Counted from the first letter of the stretch, positions 9,922 to 21,696 are shown. The stretch is 64,000 nt of DNA from Marivibrio halodurans (GCF_017963645.1 NZ_JAGMWN010000001.1:124001-188000); one strand, 5' to 3'. The notes: a model not told the origin generated them from the sequence alone. Program-made: numbers and translations.

Positions 9922-10953
9922 TCAGACGCCGACCCCGGCGATCTTCAGTAATTTACCCAGCGCGGCGTCGGCCTGGCCGGCGTCGATGGCGGCGGCCGCC
10001 CGTTCCACCCCGGAGCGGATATCCGCGACGGCTTCGTGCACCACCAGGGCCGCGGCCGCGTTCAGCAGCACGACGTCGCGATAGGGGCCTTTCTGACCGA
10101 TCAGCAGGGCGCGGATCGCGGCCGCGTTCTCCTCCGGCGTGCCGCCCTTGAGGTCTTCTAGCTCCGCGCGCGGCAGGCCGGCTTCCTCCGGCGTTACCTC
10201 GAAGGTTCGGACGGCACCGTCCTTGAGCTCCGCCACCTTGTTCGTGCCCGTCGTGCTCAGTTCGTCCAGCCCGTCCGCGCCATGCACGACCCAGGCCCGC
10301 TTCGCCCCGAGATTGCCTAGCGTCTCGGCCATCGGCACGATCAATTTCTCCTGGAAAACGCCGAGCAGATAGCGATCCACCATCGCCGGGTTGGAGAGGG
10401 GGCCCAGGATGTTGAAGATCGTGCGCGTACCGAGTTCGACCCGCGTCGGGCCGACATTGCGCATGGCCCCGTGATGGCGCGGGGCCATCAGGAAGCCGAT
10501 GCGGGCTTCCTCCATCGCGTGGCGCACCGCCTCGATCGGTGCCTCGATATCGAGGCCGAGGGCGGTCAGCACGTCCGCCGCCCCGGATTTCGACGAGAAG
10601 GCGCGGTTGCCGTGCTTCGCCACCGAAACGCCGCAACCGGCCACGACGAGCGCCGTCGCGGTCGAGATATTGTAGGTGCCGACACCATCGCCCCCGGTGC
10701 CGACAATATCCATCGCATCGGCCGGGGCCTGGATATGAAGCGCCTTGGCGCGCATCGCCTTGGCGGCGCCGGTGATCTCGTCGACGGTTTCGCCGCGCAC
10801 GCGCAGCGCCATCAGGAAGCCACCCATCTGGGAGGGCGTGGCGTCGCCCGACATCATGATGTCGAAGGCGCGCTCCGCCTCCGCCTGCGTCAGTGTCGCG
10901 CCGTCCGCCACCTTGGCGATCAGCTGCTTGATGTCCTTCAGTTCTCCGGCCAT
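9922..10953 (-). CDS. trpD: Anthranilate phosphoribosyltransferase
   Basis: Transfers phosphoribose from PRPP to anthranilate in tryptophan synthesis. The 343-residue protein has the PRPP-binding loop [17 protein letters not shown] at about residues 86-102, [17 protein letters not shown], and [13 protein letters not shown]. It is the first gene of the minus-strand trpD-trpC-moaC-moeA run. The anthranilate synthase genes trpE and trpG, often just upstream in related genomes, are not here; a divergent deacetylase gene takes that place. Confidence 0.98.
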   Translation of the reverse strand: MAGELKDIKQLIAKVADGATLTQAEAERAFDIMMSGDATPSQMGGFLMALRVRGETVDEITGAAKAMRAKALHIQAPADAMDIVGTGGDGVGTYNISTATALVVAGCGVSVAKHGNRAFSSKSGAADVLTALGLDIEAPIEAVRHAMEEARIGFLMAPRHHGAMRNVGPTRVELGTRTIFNILGPLSNPAMVDRYLLGVFQEKLIVPMAETLGNLGAKRAWVVHGADGLDELSTTGTNKVAELKDGAVRTFEVTPEEAGLPRAELEDLKGGTPEENAAAIRALLIGQKGPYRDVVLLNAAAALVVHEAVADIRSGVERAAAAIDAGQADAALGKLLKIAGVGV

Positions 10954-11226
10954 GGCTTCCGTGTCGCTCCCGCCCTCGCATGTCGGAGGCCCGGCGCCGA
11001 GACGCCGGCCTTCGACGGTGCGTTCTTTCCCGTCGCTCCGCCTGTCCGTCGCGGCGAGGCTTTTCGCGCCGCTTGCGCGCGGTTATAGCAGGGCCGAACC
11101 GGGCTGGAAAAGCCGTGAAGCGCGCACCATGTGGCGGCGGGACGGCGACTCGCCCTAGGATTCCGAGACCTCCGCCCCACCGGTCGGCCATGCTGGCGCC
11201 CTCGTATCGAGCTTCTGGGAAGAAGG

Positions 11227-12549
11227 ATGCCTCGTCACCAATCCCGGTCCCGTCCTCCGGGGGACCCGCGCGGCAAGGCCGGCCCGACCCGTGGCTTGAC
11301 CCGTGGCGCGGCCCGGCGGACGGCCGTCCGTGCCAAGCGCGCGGCGACGCGCAACGCGACACGGCGCCGCGCGGTGTGGGCGGGGGCGCTGGCCGCCGTG
11401 TTCCTGCTGGGTATCGGCCTCGGGGTGTTGGGGGGCTATGGCGCTGGATTCTTCGATCGCTCGGGCTCGCGTGTCGCCATCGAGGCCGAGTCGGCCGGAG
11501 AAGCCGCGATCCGTCGCGATCCGCCACGCGAGACGCTCTATGACCTGCCGGTCACCGTGCGCTCGTCCGATCGGGCACGGAAGGCCTATCTCGACGCCTA
11601 TGAGGAGGATCTGCGCGCCGCGCCCCCACCGCCGAGATTGTCGATACCGTCTGGTCCGGCGCCGCCCGTCCCAAGCGGTCATGCGCCGGAGAAGCATCCG
11701 GCTCCCGGCGCGCCCATGGCGGATACGCCGGATCAACCGACCCCCCAGCCACCGCGGGCCGAATCGCCTGGCGGACTGGATCGGCATGGCCCCTCGACCC
11801 CGATGGGTGAGGCGAGCGAAGCACGGCCCGCCTGGATCGCCAATGCGCGCGCGGTGCCGCTCGACCCGTCGCGGCCGATCCTGGCGATCGTGATCGACGA
11901 TGTCGGGGTCGATGTCGCGCATAGCCGGGAGGCGGTGCGCCTGCCGGCGCCGCTTACCTTCGCCTTCCTGCCCTATGGCTACGACCTGCCGGCGATGACC
12001 CGGACGGCACGCGAGGGAGGGCACGAAATCATGGTCCATCTGCCGATGGAGCCTGAGAACCGGGAGGTCGATCCCGGTCCGCACGCCCTAATGACGGACC
12101 TGCCGCCGGAGGAGATCGACCGGCGCATTGCCTGGAACCTGGCCCGCATCGACGGGCCGGTCGGCCTCAACAACCATATGGGCAGCAAGTTCTCGGCCCG
12201 GCCGGAGGGGATGCGCCGGGTGCTGCGCGCGCTGTCCGACCGGGGGCTGTTCTTCCTCGACAGCGTCACCAGCGCGCGAACGACCGGCTATCGACTGGCC
12301 GAGGAGATGGGCGTGCCTTTCGCCGTGCGCGACATCTTCATCGACCATACGCTCGACAAGGCGACGATCCGCGCGCAACTGGAAAAGGCCGTGGAGACGG
12401 CGAAGCGCCAGGGCCATGCCGTCGCGATCGGCCATCCGCATGACGAGACGATCGACGTGCTCCGCGACTGGCTGCCCACGGTGGCGGGGCAGGGGGTGCA
12501 ACTCGTCCCGATGAGCGCCGTCATCCGGCGGCGCTACGGCATGGGATAG
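11227..12549 (+). CDS. Divergent polysaccharide deacetylase (YibQ-type), membrane-anchored
   Basis: The 440-residue protein starts with a basic, Arg-rich cytoplasmic stretch, then one membrane segment (AGALAAVFLLGIGLGVLGG, about residues 57-76). A low-complexity Pro/Ser region to about residue 210 leads to a divergent polysaccharide deacetylase domain to the end. Visible domain signatures are LAIVIDDVGV, EIMVHLPMEP, GLNNHMGSKF, FFLDSVTS and AIGHPHDETI. The family is thought to act on cell-wall or envelope glycans, but its substrate is not established. The start at 11227 has an AAGAAGG just before it; a longer frame from 11131 is less likely. It diverges from trpD and converges on the PpiD-like gene. 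Confidence 0.88.
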   Translation: MPRHQSRSRPPGDPRGKAGPTRGLTRGAARRTAVRAKRAATRNATRRRAVWAGALAAVFLLGIGLGVLGGYGAGFFDRSGSRVAIEAESAGEAAIRRDPPRETLYDLPVTVRSSDRARKAYLDAYEEDLRAAPPPPRLSIPSGPAPPVPSGHAPEKHPAPGAPMADTPDQPTPQPPRAESPGGLDRHGPSTPMGEASEARPAWIANARAVPLDPSRPILAIVIDDVGVDVAHSREAVRLPAPLTFAFLPYGYDLPAMTRTAREGGHEIMVHLPMEPENREVDPGPHALMTDLPPEEIDRRIAWNLARIDGPVGLNNHMGSKFSARPEGMRRVLRALSDRGLFFLDSVTSARTTGYRLAEEMGVPFAVRDIFIDHTLDKATIRAQLEKAVETAKRQGHAVAIGHPHDETIDVLRDWLPTVAGQGVQLVPMSAVIRRRYGMG

Positions 12550-12577
12550 GGCCCGGCCGCGATCATGGGGCCAAGGA

Positions 12578-14467
12578 TCAGTAGACGCGATCGACCACGC
12601 CTTCGTTCACGGTGACGTCGAACCGGGTCCGCAGGGCGGCGGCGAGTTCGTCGACGATCTCGCCCTGCAAGCCGGCCGCAAGACTTTGGGCGATATTCTC
12701 GCGCAGGCTGGCATCGGCGGCTTCGCTTGCCGGCGTGCGGCCGGTGACCTCCGCGACGACATAACCGCCCTCGGGATCGGCGGCATAGTCGATCCCGCCG
12801 ACCTCAAGGTCGAAAAGGGCGGTGGCGAGCGCGCGGGGCAGATTCCCCTGGTCGCCGCCGCCGTCGCGCCCGAAGCCGTCGATCTCGGTCAGCGCATGGC
12901 CCTCGGCCTCGGCGGCCTGGCGCAGAGAGCCGCCGTTCCGCGCGGCATCCGCCAGTACCTCGGCCCGCTCTTCCGCCAGCGCGTCGCGCCGGTCCTCGCG
13001 CCAAGCATCCTCAACCCGCTCGGTAATCTCGCTCAAGGGCGGTACGCGCGGGGCCATCACCTCGTCGACGCGCAGCACGAAATAGCCGTTATTGGCGGTT
13101 TCCTCCAGGAAACTGGCCTCACCGGCCGGCGTATTCCAGGCGGTTTCCAGGAAGCTGACGCCCGGCGGCAGTCCCTCGACCGGCTCGCCCGCCGGGTCGC
13201 GGCCCTGGCGGCTCACGGCGTCCACCGTCTTGACGGGAAGGGCGACGCGCTCCGCCGTTTCCTCCAGCGTCAGACCCTCGCCGAAGGCCTCGTCGATCCG
13301 CTTGGAGAGGTCGTAGACCGCATCGATCGCCTCGTCGAGCGCGAGGTCGTTGCGAATCTCGTCGCGTACCTGGGCGAGCGGCGTCACCGCGCCTTGCTCG
13401 ACGGATGTCACTTTCACGAGGAACCAACCGAAGGCGCCCTGGACAGGCTCCGAGACACCGCCTTCCGGCAGGGCGAAGGCGGTTTCGGCCAGGGTTTCGT
13501 CCGGAATTTCACCCTGCGTGAAGGTGCCGAGATCAAGACCGGCGGGATCGACGCCCGCGATTTCCTCAGCCACGCTCTCGATCGTCCGGCCTTCCTCGAT
13601 CATCGCGGCCGCACGCTGGGCCGTTTCCTCGTCGGGTAGCAGGAGTTGCTGCAGCGCGCGGCGTTCCGGTCTGGTGTAAGTGTCGCGTCGGGCCTCGTAG
13701 GTCGCTTGAATCTCCTCTTCCGGTACCGCGACTTCCTCGATCAGGTCCTGCGGGGCGAGGTGGATATAGGAGAGGCGCCGGAATTCGGGCAATTGGAAGC
13801 TGTCCTTGTTGGCATCGTAGAACGCTTGCAAATCGCCCTCGTCCGGTGCCGGGACCGATGCGGCATCCGGTAAGGGGACCGTCGCGCTGACGGCGGAAAG
13901 ACGGGCACCGTGATATTGGAACAGCGCGTCCACCAGCGCGGGGCTAGCGCTCGTCCCGGCGGCGGCGGCGCTCAGCAACTGTTGGCGGGAGAGGTCGTTG
14001 CGCACGCCCGCGACATAGGATTGCTCCGTGATGCCGGCGGCGGCCAGCGTATTCTGGAACAGTTCCCGGTCGAAGCTGCCGAACTGGTTGCGGAACTGGT
14101 CGGTCGACTGGATATCCTGGCGCACCATCGCGTCGGTCGCGGTAAGGCCGAGAGCCGAGGCCTCCGCGTCGAAGAGCGCGCGTGTCACCATGCCGTCCAA
14201 GGTGCGTCGGGCTAGGCCCAGCTGGCGCGCCGTCTCGGAATCGACGGATTGCAGGTTATTGCGGCGAAGCTCCGTGCGATAGGCCTGCGACAACTCGTTG
14301 ATACCGATCTGCTGATCGCCGACCTCGGCCGCGACATTGCCGCCGCCGCCGGGGCCGCTGGCATTCATATAGTCCTGAACGCCCCAGCCCGCGAAGCTGA
14401 GCACGACGATCGCGAGAATCCCCTTCGCCACCCAGGAGGCGACGCCGGTGCGCATGGCCTGAAGCAT
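12578..14467 (-). CDS. PpiD-like periplasmic peptidyl-prolyl isomerase (SurA_N/parvulin)
   Basis: The 629-residue protein is anchored by one N-terminal membrane helix (VAKGILAIVVLSFAGWGVQDY, about residues 11-31). A SurA_N-like chaperone region follows, then a parvulin domain at about residues 240-360 with AAMIEEGRTIESVA, LGTFTQGEIPDETL and PVQGAFGWFLVKV. A second, degenerate parvulin-like segment lies in the C-terminal half. PpiD-type proteins help newly exported proteins fold at the outer face of the inner membrane. The start at 14467 (MLQAMRTG) has a GAAAAGG ribosome site. The position beside trp genes matches other alphaproteobacteria. Confidence 0.93.
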   Translation of the reverse strand: MLQAMRTGVASWVAKGILAIVVLSFAGWGVQDYMNASGPGGGGNVAAEVGDQQIGINELSQAYRTELRRNNLQSVDSETARQLGLARRTLDGMVTRALFDAEASALGLTATDAMVRQDIQSTDQFRNQFGSFDRELFQNTLAAAGITEQSYVAGVRNDLSRQQLLSAAAAGTSASPALVDALFQYHGARLSAVSATVPLPDAASVPAPDEGDLQAFYDANKDSFQLPEFRRLSYIHLAPQDLIEEVAVPEEEIQATYEARRDTYTRPERRALQQLLLPDEETAQRAAAMIEEGRTIESVAEEIAGVDPAGLDLGTFTQGEIPDETLAETAFALPEGGVSEPVQGAFGWFLVKVTSVEQGAVTPLAQVRDEIRNDLALDEAIDAVYDLSKRIDEAFGEGLTLEETAERVALPVKTVDAVSRQGRDPAGEPVEGLPPGVSFLETAWNTPAGEASFLEETANNGYFVLRVDEVMAPRVPPLSEITERVEDAWREDRRDALAEERAEVLADAARNGGSLRQAAEAEGHALTEIDGFGRDGGGDQGNLPRALATALFDLEVGGIDYAADPEGGYVVAEVTGRTPASEAADASLRENIAQSLAAGLQGEIVDELAAALRTRFDVTVNEGVVDRVY

Positions 14468-14709
14468 GGATATCGCTGCCTTTTCTCGGTCCTTCGGGTC
14501 GAGCCCCTGATTTGAGCGGCGCGGATCATAGAAGGGGCGACGGGTCCCCGCAACCGCCGGGTCGGCGGGACTTGGCGGTCGGTCGGCGCCGGCGCGACGG
14601 CGTTGGCGCGGCCGCGCGGCAATGCTATTGAACCCCAGCCTGGACCACGCCCTGTTTTCGGGGCATGCGATGGCGCAGGATCGAGCAAGATCGAGGAGGA
14701 GCCCCGACC

Positions 14710-15477
14710 ATGGCGCGTACACCGCTGATCGCCGGAAATTGGAAGATGAACATGCTACGCGCGCCGGCGGCCGCGCTGGTGGAGGCGCTGGCGGATGGGC
14801 TGTCCGGCGAGGCATGGAGGGCGGAGGTGCTGATCTGCCCGCCGGCGGTGCTGCTGGCCCCGCTCGCCGGTCTGCTGGCGGAGAAGGGGGCGGCGGGCCG
14901 AATTCAACTCGGTGGGCAGGATTGCCACCAGGCGGGTTCCGGCGCGCATACCGGTGATATCGCCGCGGAGATGCTGGCGGATATCGGCGCGCGCCACGTC
15001 ATTCTGGGCCATTCGGAACGGCGCCAGGATCACGGCGAGACCGACGCGATCGTCCGCGCCAAGGCCGAGGCGGCGCACGCCGCGGGCCTGACCGCGATCG
15101 TCTGCGTCGGCGAGACGCGGGCCGAGCGCGATGCCGGCACCGCGTTGGAGGTGATCGCCCGGCAACTGGGTGCCTCTCTTCCGGCCGGCGCGACGGCGGG
15201 GAACACCGTCGTCGCCTATGAACCGGTCTGGGCCATCGGCACCGGGCTGACCGCGACCCCCCAGGACGCGCAGGAGGTTCACCACCATATCCGCAGCGAG
15301 ATCGCCGATAGCCACGGGGAGGCGGTTTCGGACGGAATGCGGGTGCTCTACGGTGGATCGATGAAACCCGGCAACGCGGCCGATCTACTCGCCCAGGCGG
15401 ATATCGACGGCGGCCTGATCGGCGGCGCCAGCCTCGTGGCGGAGGATTTCCTGAAGATCGTCGCCTCCGCTGACTAG
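14710..15477 (+). CDS. tpiA: Triose-phosphate isomerase
   Basis: Interconverts dihydroxyacetone phosphate and glyceraldehyde-3-phosphate in glycolysis and gluconeogenesis. The 255-residue TIM barrel has the substrate lysine in IAGNWKMN, the catalytic His in ILGHSERR, the catalytic Glu in VAYEPVWAIGTG, and the phosphate loop LYGGSMKPGNA. The start at 14710 follows a GAGGAGG ribosome site. It diverges from the PpiD-like gene and heads the tpiA-secG-pyrG-kdsA series. Confidence 0.98.
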   Translation: MARTPLIAGNWKMNMLRAPAAALVEALADGLSGEAWRAEVLICPPAVLLAPLAGLLAEKGAAGRIQLGGQDCHQAGSGAHTGDIAAEMLADIGARHVILGHSERRQDHGETDAIVRAKAEAAHAAGLTAIVCVGETRAERDAGTALEVIARQLGASLPAGATAGNTVVAYEPVWAIGTGLTATPQDAQEVHHHIRSEIADSHGEAVSDGMRVLYGGSMKPGNAADLLAQADIDGGLIGGASLVAEDFLKIVASAD

Positions 15478-15594
15478 GCCGGGACGGCCTCGTCCCGTCA
15501 CCGGCGACGGGGGCGCGCATTTCCGGTCTGGAAATCACCGCCCTTAGGCGTTACATAGCGCGCGCAAGAGATAAGGAACGAACGGGTTCGATCC

Positions 15595-15939
15595 ATGGAA
15601 AACATCCTGCTGGTCATTCATCTGCTGATCGCGCTGGCGCTCGTCGGCACGGTACTCATGCAGCGCTCCGAGGGGGGCGCGCTCGGTATCGGCGGCGGTG
15701 GCGGCGGCGGCGCCGGGGGACCCGGGATGTTCTCCGCGCGCGGGGCCGCCAACGCGTTGACGCGCACGACGGCGATCCTGGCCGCGGCCTTCATGGCGAC
15801 GAGCCTGGCCTTGGCGATCCTGGCCGGCACGGAGACCGAGCACGACTCGATTTTCAATTCCGCCACGCCCGAGGCGTCGCAGGAGGCGCCGGCCGCGCCC
15901 GCCGCCGACGAGGGACCGAGCGTACCGCTCTCCGAATAA
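15595..15939 (+). CDS. secG: SecG, preprotein translocase subunit
   Basis: Small inner-membrane subunit of the SecYEG channel. The 114 residues hold an N-terminal helix (LLVIHLLIALALVGTVLMQ), the family signature QRSEGGALGIGGGGGG, a second helix (TTAILAAAFMATSLALAIL) and an acidic Ala/Pro-rich tail. Position directly after tpiA and before pyrG is the common alphaproteobacterial arrangement. Confidence 0.95.
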   Translation: MENILLVIHLLIALALVGTVLMQRSEGGALGIGGGGGGGAGGPGMFSARGAANALTRTTAILAAAFMATSLALAILAGTETEHDSIFNSATPEASQEAPAAPAADEGPSVPLSE

Positions 15940-15998
15940 GTCGCTTTTTCAATCGGTTGGAAATTGGCGTCGGGTTCCGGGCGGAACCCGGACGCTAG

Positions 15999-17678
<1,680 letters not shown>

Positions 17679-17729
17679 TCCGCCGTCCTTCGCTAGGATG
17701 CGGTCGCCCGTGAAGGAGGGGCGCCACCC

Positions 17730-18578
17730 ATGAGCCTGTCGCCGCACCGCATATCGCTCGGCCCGGTCGAGATCGCCAACGACCGGCCCTTCACGCTGAT
17801 CGCCGGCCCCTGCCAGATGGAGAGCCGCGAGCATGCGCTGATGACGAGCCAGCGGCTGAAGGATATCTGCGGGCGCCTCGGTATTCCGCTGATCTACAAG
17901 ACCAGCTACGACAAGGCCAACCGCACCAGCCTCAAGGGAAAGCGCGGGGTGGGGCTGGAGGCGGCGATGTCCGTCTTCGACGAGATCCGGGAGACGCTGG
18001 GCCTGCCCGTCCTGACCGACGTGCATGAACCGGGACAGTGCGCCGTCGTCGCGCCGCATGTGGATGTATTGCAGATTCCGGCCTTCCTGTGCCGACAAAC
18101 CGACCTTCTCGTCGCGGCGGCGGCGACCGGCAAGGCCGTCAATGTCAAGAAGGGCCAGTTCCTCGCCCCGTGGGACATGAAGAACGTGGTCGATAAGCTG
18201 GAAGCCTCCGGCTGTTCCGACGTGCTGGTGACGGAGCGCGGGGTGAGCTTCGGCTACAACACGCTGGTCAATGATTTCCGCGCCCTGCCGATCATGGCGG
18301 CGGAAACCGGCAAGCCGCTGGTTTTCGATGCTACCCATTCGGTGCAGCAGCCGGGCGGGCAGGGGACGGCCTCCGGCGGCAAGCGGGAATTCGTGCCGGT
18401 CCTGGCCCGCGCGGCGATCGCGGTGGGCGTCGCGGCGGTCTTCATGGAAACGCACGAGGACCCGGACAACGCGCCCAGCGATGGCCCGAACATGGTGCCG
18501 CTCGACAAGATGGAGGCGCTATTGGCGGATCTCATGGCATTCGACCGCCTGGCGAAGGCACGGCCCATCACGCTCTGA
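17730..18578 (+). CDS. kdsA: 2-dehydro-3-deoxyphosphooctonate aldolase (KDO-8-phosphate synthase)
   Basis: Condenses phosphoenolpyruvate and arabinose-5-phosphate to KDO-8-phosphate, the first committed step towards the KDO of lipopolysaccharide. This implies an outer membrane with LPS. The 282-residue protein shows [39 protein letters not shown] and [12 protein letters not shown], all family signatures. eno, which often follows kdsA in related genomes, is replaced here by a convergent fabI. Confidence 0.98.
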   Translation: MSLSPHRISLGPVEIANDRPFTLIAGPCQMESREHALMTSQRLKDICGRLGIPLIYKTSYDKANRTSLKGKRGVGLEAAMSVFDEIRETLGLPVLTDVHEPGQCAVVAPHVDVLQIPAFLCRQTDLLVAAAATGKAVNVKKGQFLAPWDMKNVVDKLEASGCSDVLVTERGVSFGYNTLVNDFRALPIMAAETGKPLVFDATHSVQQPGGQGTASGGKREFVPVLARAAIAVGVAAVFMETHEDPDNAPSDGPNMVPLDKMEALLADLMAFDRLAKARPITL

Positions 18579-18587
18579 CGGACCCGC

Positions 18588-19349
18588 TTACCCCAGCGTA
18601 TTGTAGCCGTTGTCGACGAAGATCGTCTGGCCGGTGATATGCCGGGATTTGTCGGAAAGCAGGAAGGCGGCGGCTTCCCCGATCTGTTCGATCGAGACGA
18701 GCGAGTGGATCGGCGCTTCCCGCGCGGCCTTCTCCATCAGCGCGTCGAAATGGCTGAGACCCGAGGCCGCGCGCGTCGCGACCGGGCCCGGGGAAAGCGC
18801 ATTCACCCGGATTCCCCGTGACCCAAGATCGTGCGCGAGATAGCGGACGGAGGCCTCCAGCGCCGCCTTGACCGGCCCCATCAGATTATAGTTCGCGATC
18901 ACCTTCTCCGCGCCGTAATAGCTCATGGTCAGGATCGAGCCGCCGTCGGCCATCAGAGGTTCCGCGCGGCGCGCTAGACGGATCAGGGAATGGCAGGAGA
19001 TGTCCATCGCCGTCCGGAACCCCTCGGCGGAACTGTCGACGACCCGGCCCTGGAGATCCGCCTTCGGGGCGAAGGCGATCGAGTGGAGCAGGAAGTCGAG
19101 ACGCCCCCAATGCGCCTCGATCGCGGCGAAGACCGCTTCGGTTTGCTCCGGATCGGTGACGTCGAGCGGCAGGTAAAGCGGGGCGTTCACCCGTTGAATC
19201 AGCGGCTCGGTGAAACGGCGCGTCTTCTCGTTCAAATAGGTGACGGCCAGTTCGGCTCCCTGGGCATGCAGGGCCTCGATACAGCCCCAGGCGATGGATT
19301 GATCATTGGCGAGGCCGACGATCAGCCCCCTGGTCGGCGTACTGCTCAT
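18588..19349 (-). CDS. fabI: Enoyl-[acyl-carrier-protein] reductase, FabI type
   Basis: Reduces enoyl-ACP in the last step of each fatty-acid elongation cycle, using NADH. The 253-residue protein has the FabI form of the Rossmann motif (GLIVGLANDQSIAWG). Catalytic tyrosine and lysine stand in the Y-x6-K spacing in NYNLMGPVK. The FabI ending is LLSDKSRHITGQTIFVDNGY. This is the triclosan-target family rather than FabV or FabL. It converges with kdsA, 9 bp apart. The FrnE-like gene is upstream on the same strand. Confidence 0.95.
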   Translation of the reverse strand: MSSTPTRGLIVGLANDQSIAWGCIEALHAQGAELAVTYLNEKTRRFTEPLIQRVNAPLYLPLDVTDPEQTEAVFAAIEAHWGRLDFLLHSIAFAPKADLQGRVVDSSAEGFRTAMDISCHSLIRLARRAEPLMADGGSILTMSYYGAEKVIANYNLMGPVKAALEASVRYLAHDLGSRGIRVNALSPGPVATRAASGLSHFDALMEKAAREAPIHSLVSIEQIGEAAAFLLSDKSRHITGQTIFVDNGYNTLG

Positions 19350-19411
19350 GCCACGCGTGGTCCTTCGGCGTTCACATGGTGAAAATCAGGCGATCCAGGT
19401 GAATCGGCGCT

Positions 19412-20074
19412 TTATCCGCTTGATTGCGGTTCGGTCTCTATTCGCTCTTGCCGGGCCATGTCGAAGAGCGGCAGGAAGCTCTCCGGTTCCTGGGCGCCGG
19501 AGAGTGCGTATTTCCCGTTCACGATGAAGCAGGGAACACCGCCGATGCCGATACGTCGCGCGTAATTATCCTCCGCCCGGATTTCGTCGGCATAGTCGTC
19601 ACCGTCGAGGAGGGCGCGCGCTTCCTCCTCCGCCATGCCGGCGGCGGTCGCGCGCTCGATGAGAACCGCGCGGTCACCGATATCGCGCGCCTGAAGGAAA
19701 TAGGCGTCGAACAGGGTTTCCACCAAACGTTCGGCGACCTCCGACCCGATATGCTGGGCGTGGCGGATCAATCGGTGGGCGGCCAATGTGTTCGGCGTGC
19801 GGGGGATCGAGTCGAAATCGAAGGGGATACCCACATCCTCGCCCACGCGCCGGATATGGCCATAGAGTTCATGCGCCCGATCCGGTCCGCCGAACTTCAC
19901 ATTGAGGTAGGTTTGCCGGTCCATGCCGCCGGACGGCATGTCGGGGTTCAACTGGAACGCCCGCCAGCGCACGGTGACGCTCACGCCCGGACGCAGTTTA
20001 CGCGCGGCGTCGAGGCGCTTCTTGCCGATGAAGCACCAGGGACAGATCGGATCGGAGAAGATATCTATCTGCAT
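19412..20074 (-). CDS. DsbA-family oxidoreductase, FrnE-like
   Basis: A 220-residue thioredoxin-fold protein with the active-site CPWC near the N-terminus (FSDPICPWCFIGKKRL, residues 6-21), a helical insertion, and the cis-proline loop GIGGVPCFIVNGKYALSGAQ. There is no signal peptide, which fits cytoplasmic FrnE proteins rather than periplasmic DsbA. FrnE proteins are linked to thiol redox work and polyketide or oxidative-stress functions, but the substrate cannot be read here. It may share a transcript with fabI, which begins 62 bp downstream. Confidence 0.9.
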   Translation of the reverse strand: MQIDIFSDPICPWCFIGKKRLDAARKLRPGVSVTVRWRAFQLNPDMPSGGMDRQTYLNVKFGGPDRAHELYGHIRRVGEDVGIPFDFDSIPRTPNTLAAHRLIRHAQHIGSEVAERLVETLFDAYFLQARDIGDRAVLIERATAAGMAEEEARALLDGDDYADEIRAEDNYARRIGIGGVPCFIVNGKYALSGAQEPESFLPLFDMARQERIETEPQSSG

Positions 20075-20120
20075 GGTCTCAGTATGGGGGCTCGCGGGCG
20101 CGATGATAAGGGGCGATCCG

Positions 20121-21479
20121 TCACAGGCACGCGCGGCGCGCCCGTTCGATCATGCGGTCCGCATCATCTCCATCGCCGGCGGCGACCACGCCGACGCTGG
20201 GCCAGACGCGAATCGGTTCCATCACCTCCTCGGTCAGGTGGAATTCGGACTGATGCAGGATGCCGGCGATTCGGTGAAGTACGCGCTCCGCCTCGGCGAT
20301 CGATGTTTCCGGCATGAGGATCGCGAAACCGTTCGCGTCCATCCGGCAGACGCAATCCTCGATTCGCGTCATGCCGGTGATCCAGGCGGCCATTTGCTGC
20401 ATTAGGATACGCGCGGCTTCGTCGCCATGTGTGTCGCGCACCCCCTCGGCATTGTCGATTACCGCGAGGCCGAGGGAAAGCATGCCCTCGCGCACCGCGC
20501 GGGCCTGCAACAGCCTTGCCAGATGCTCCTCCATGAAGGCCGGGCCGTAGACCCCGTTCAACTCCACGTCGGCCGTTCCGGAAGACAGCGTCGCCTTGAA
20601 GGGATCGCGCATCGTCCATCGCCAGCGCTGCCGGTTCACCAGCATATGCATATAGGGGATGAAGCCGGTCGAGGGGGTGGGCACGACGGGTTCGTTCAGC
20701 ACGATACTGACCCCGGCTTTGTAGAGGGTCTCCGACGCGGCATCGTCGATCGCCGGACCGACGATCAGGGTCGGCAGGTTGAATAGGCGCGGGTTGGCGC
20801 GAATATGGGCGGCCAGGGAGGCGGCGCGCGCGATATCGCGCGGTCCCTCGACGCCGATTATGGCGGCATCGACGCGTTCGTCATCGATCCGTTCCCCGGC
20901 ACGGAAGGCGCTGCGTTCCGGAATCGCGTGGAAGCCGGCCATCAGCAGGGCCTGTTGCAGATCGGTCAGGATCGCCCCGTTCTCGCACACCGTCATGATG
21001 CGGGGGCGCAGCGCGTAGTTCCGGCTGAATCCGGTGGGGTCGACATCCACGCCGAACCGGCCCGCGCTTTCGACTCGCCGGGAAAGTTCCGTCTGCATTA
21101 CGGACGCGCGGACCAGGCGCGGCAGCCGGGCGGCGATTTCCTTCGTCGCGCTGTCGGCGGGAAGAAGATCGTCGACACCCGCGGCAAGCGCGCCGTCGCG
21201 CATCCGCCGGTCCGTAGCGTCCGTCAGGATTATCGGAATGGCCGCCGTGATGGGGTCATGCTTCAAGATGTCGACGAGGTGAAGAGCCTCCGCGTCCTCC
21301 GCTTCGCCGTCCGAGGCGATCAGGATCACGTCCGGCGCCCGCGTGCGCGCCTGTTCCGGCAGGGCGGCCCGGTCGCTCACAGCAAGACAGCGATAGCCAA
21401 GCGCGTGCAGGGCGCCCTGGCGCGCCTCCACCCGTTCGGGCGACGGGTCGCCCAACAGGATCAACCCATGTTTGCTCAT
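20121..21479 (-). CDS. Receiver-like protein with a degenerate GGDEF domain (PleD-like layout)
   Basis: The 452-residue protein begins with a receiver-like domain (LILLGDPSPERVEARQGAL; DVILIAS) that lacks the usual acidic pocket and phosphoacceptor Asp. A second receiver-like region spans about residues 155-275. The C-terminal 160 residues follow the GGDEF fold, but the signature position reads RMDANGFAIL instead of GGDEF, so cyclase activity is unlikely. This layout resembles PleD, with both receiver and output parts decayed. It may act as an adaptor or nucleotide sensor. The start at 21479 (MSKHGLILLG) is chosen over an upstream one at 21530. Confidence 0.75.
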   Translation of the reverse strand: MSKHGLILLGDPSPERVEARQGALHALGYRCLAVSDRAALPEQARTRAPDVILIASDGEAEDAEALHLVDILKHDPITAAIPIILTDATDRRMRDGALAAGVDDLLPADSATKEIAARLPRLVRASVMQTELSRRVESAGRFGVDVDPTGFSRNYALRPRIMTVCENGAILTDLQQALLMAGFHAIPERSAFRAGERIDDERVDAAIIGVEGPRDIARAASLAAHIRANPRLFNLPTLIVGPAIDDAASETLYKAGVSIVLNEPVVPTPSTGFIPYMHMLVNRQRWRWTMRDPFKATLSSGTADVELNGVYGPAFMEEHLARLLQARAVREGMLSLGLAVIDNAEGVRDTHGDEAARILMQQMAAWITGMTRIEDCVCRMDANGFAILMPETSIAEAERVLHRIAGILHQSEFHLTEEVMEPIRVWPSVGVVAAGDGDDADRMIERARRACL

Positions 21480-21696
21480 CGCGCTTTTCGCCCCGCTTCC
21501 AGATCCGTCTTCCAAGATCCGTGACCGCATGGTCGGCCGCGACTTGACCTGATGCGCCGATCACGGGACAAACTCTACCGTTCCGCCGGGCCATTGAAAG
21601 CCCAATCGGAGCCGACGTCAGCCCCCTAATCCCCGGGGTCACGAACGAGAGTGGGGCCGAGATAGAGCCGGGGCCAAGAACAGGGAGACACGATTC

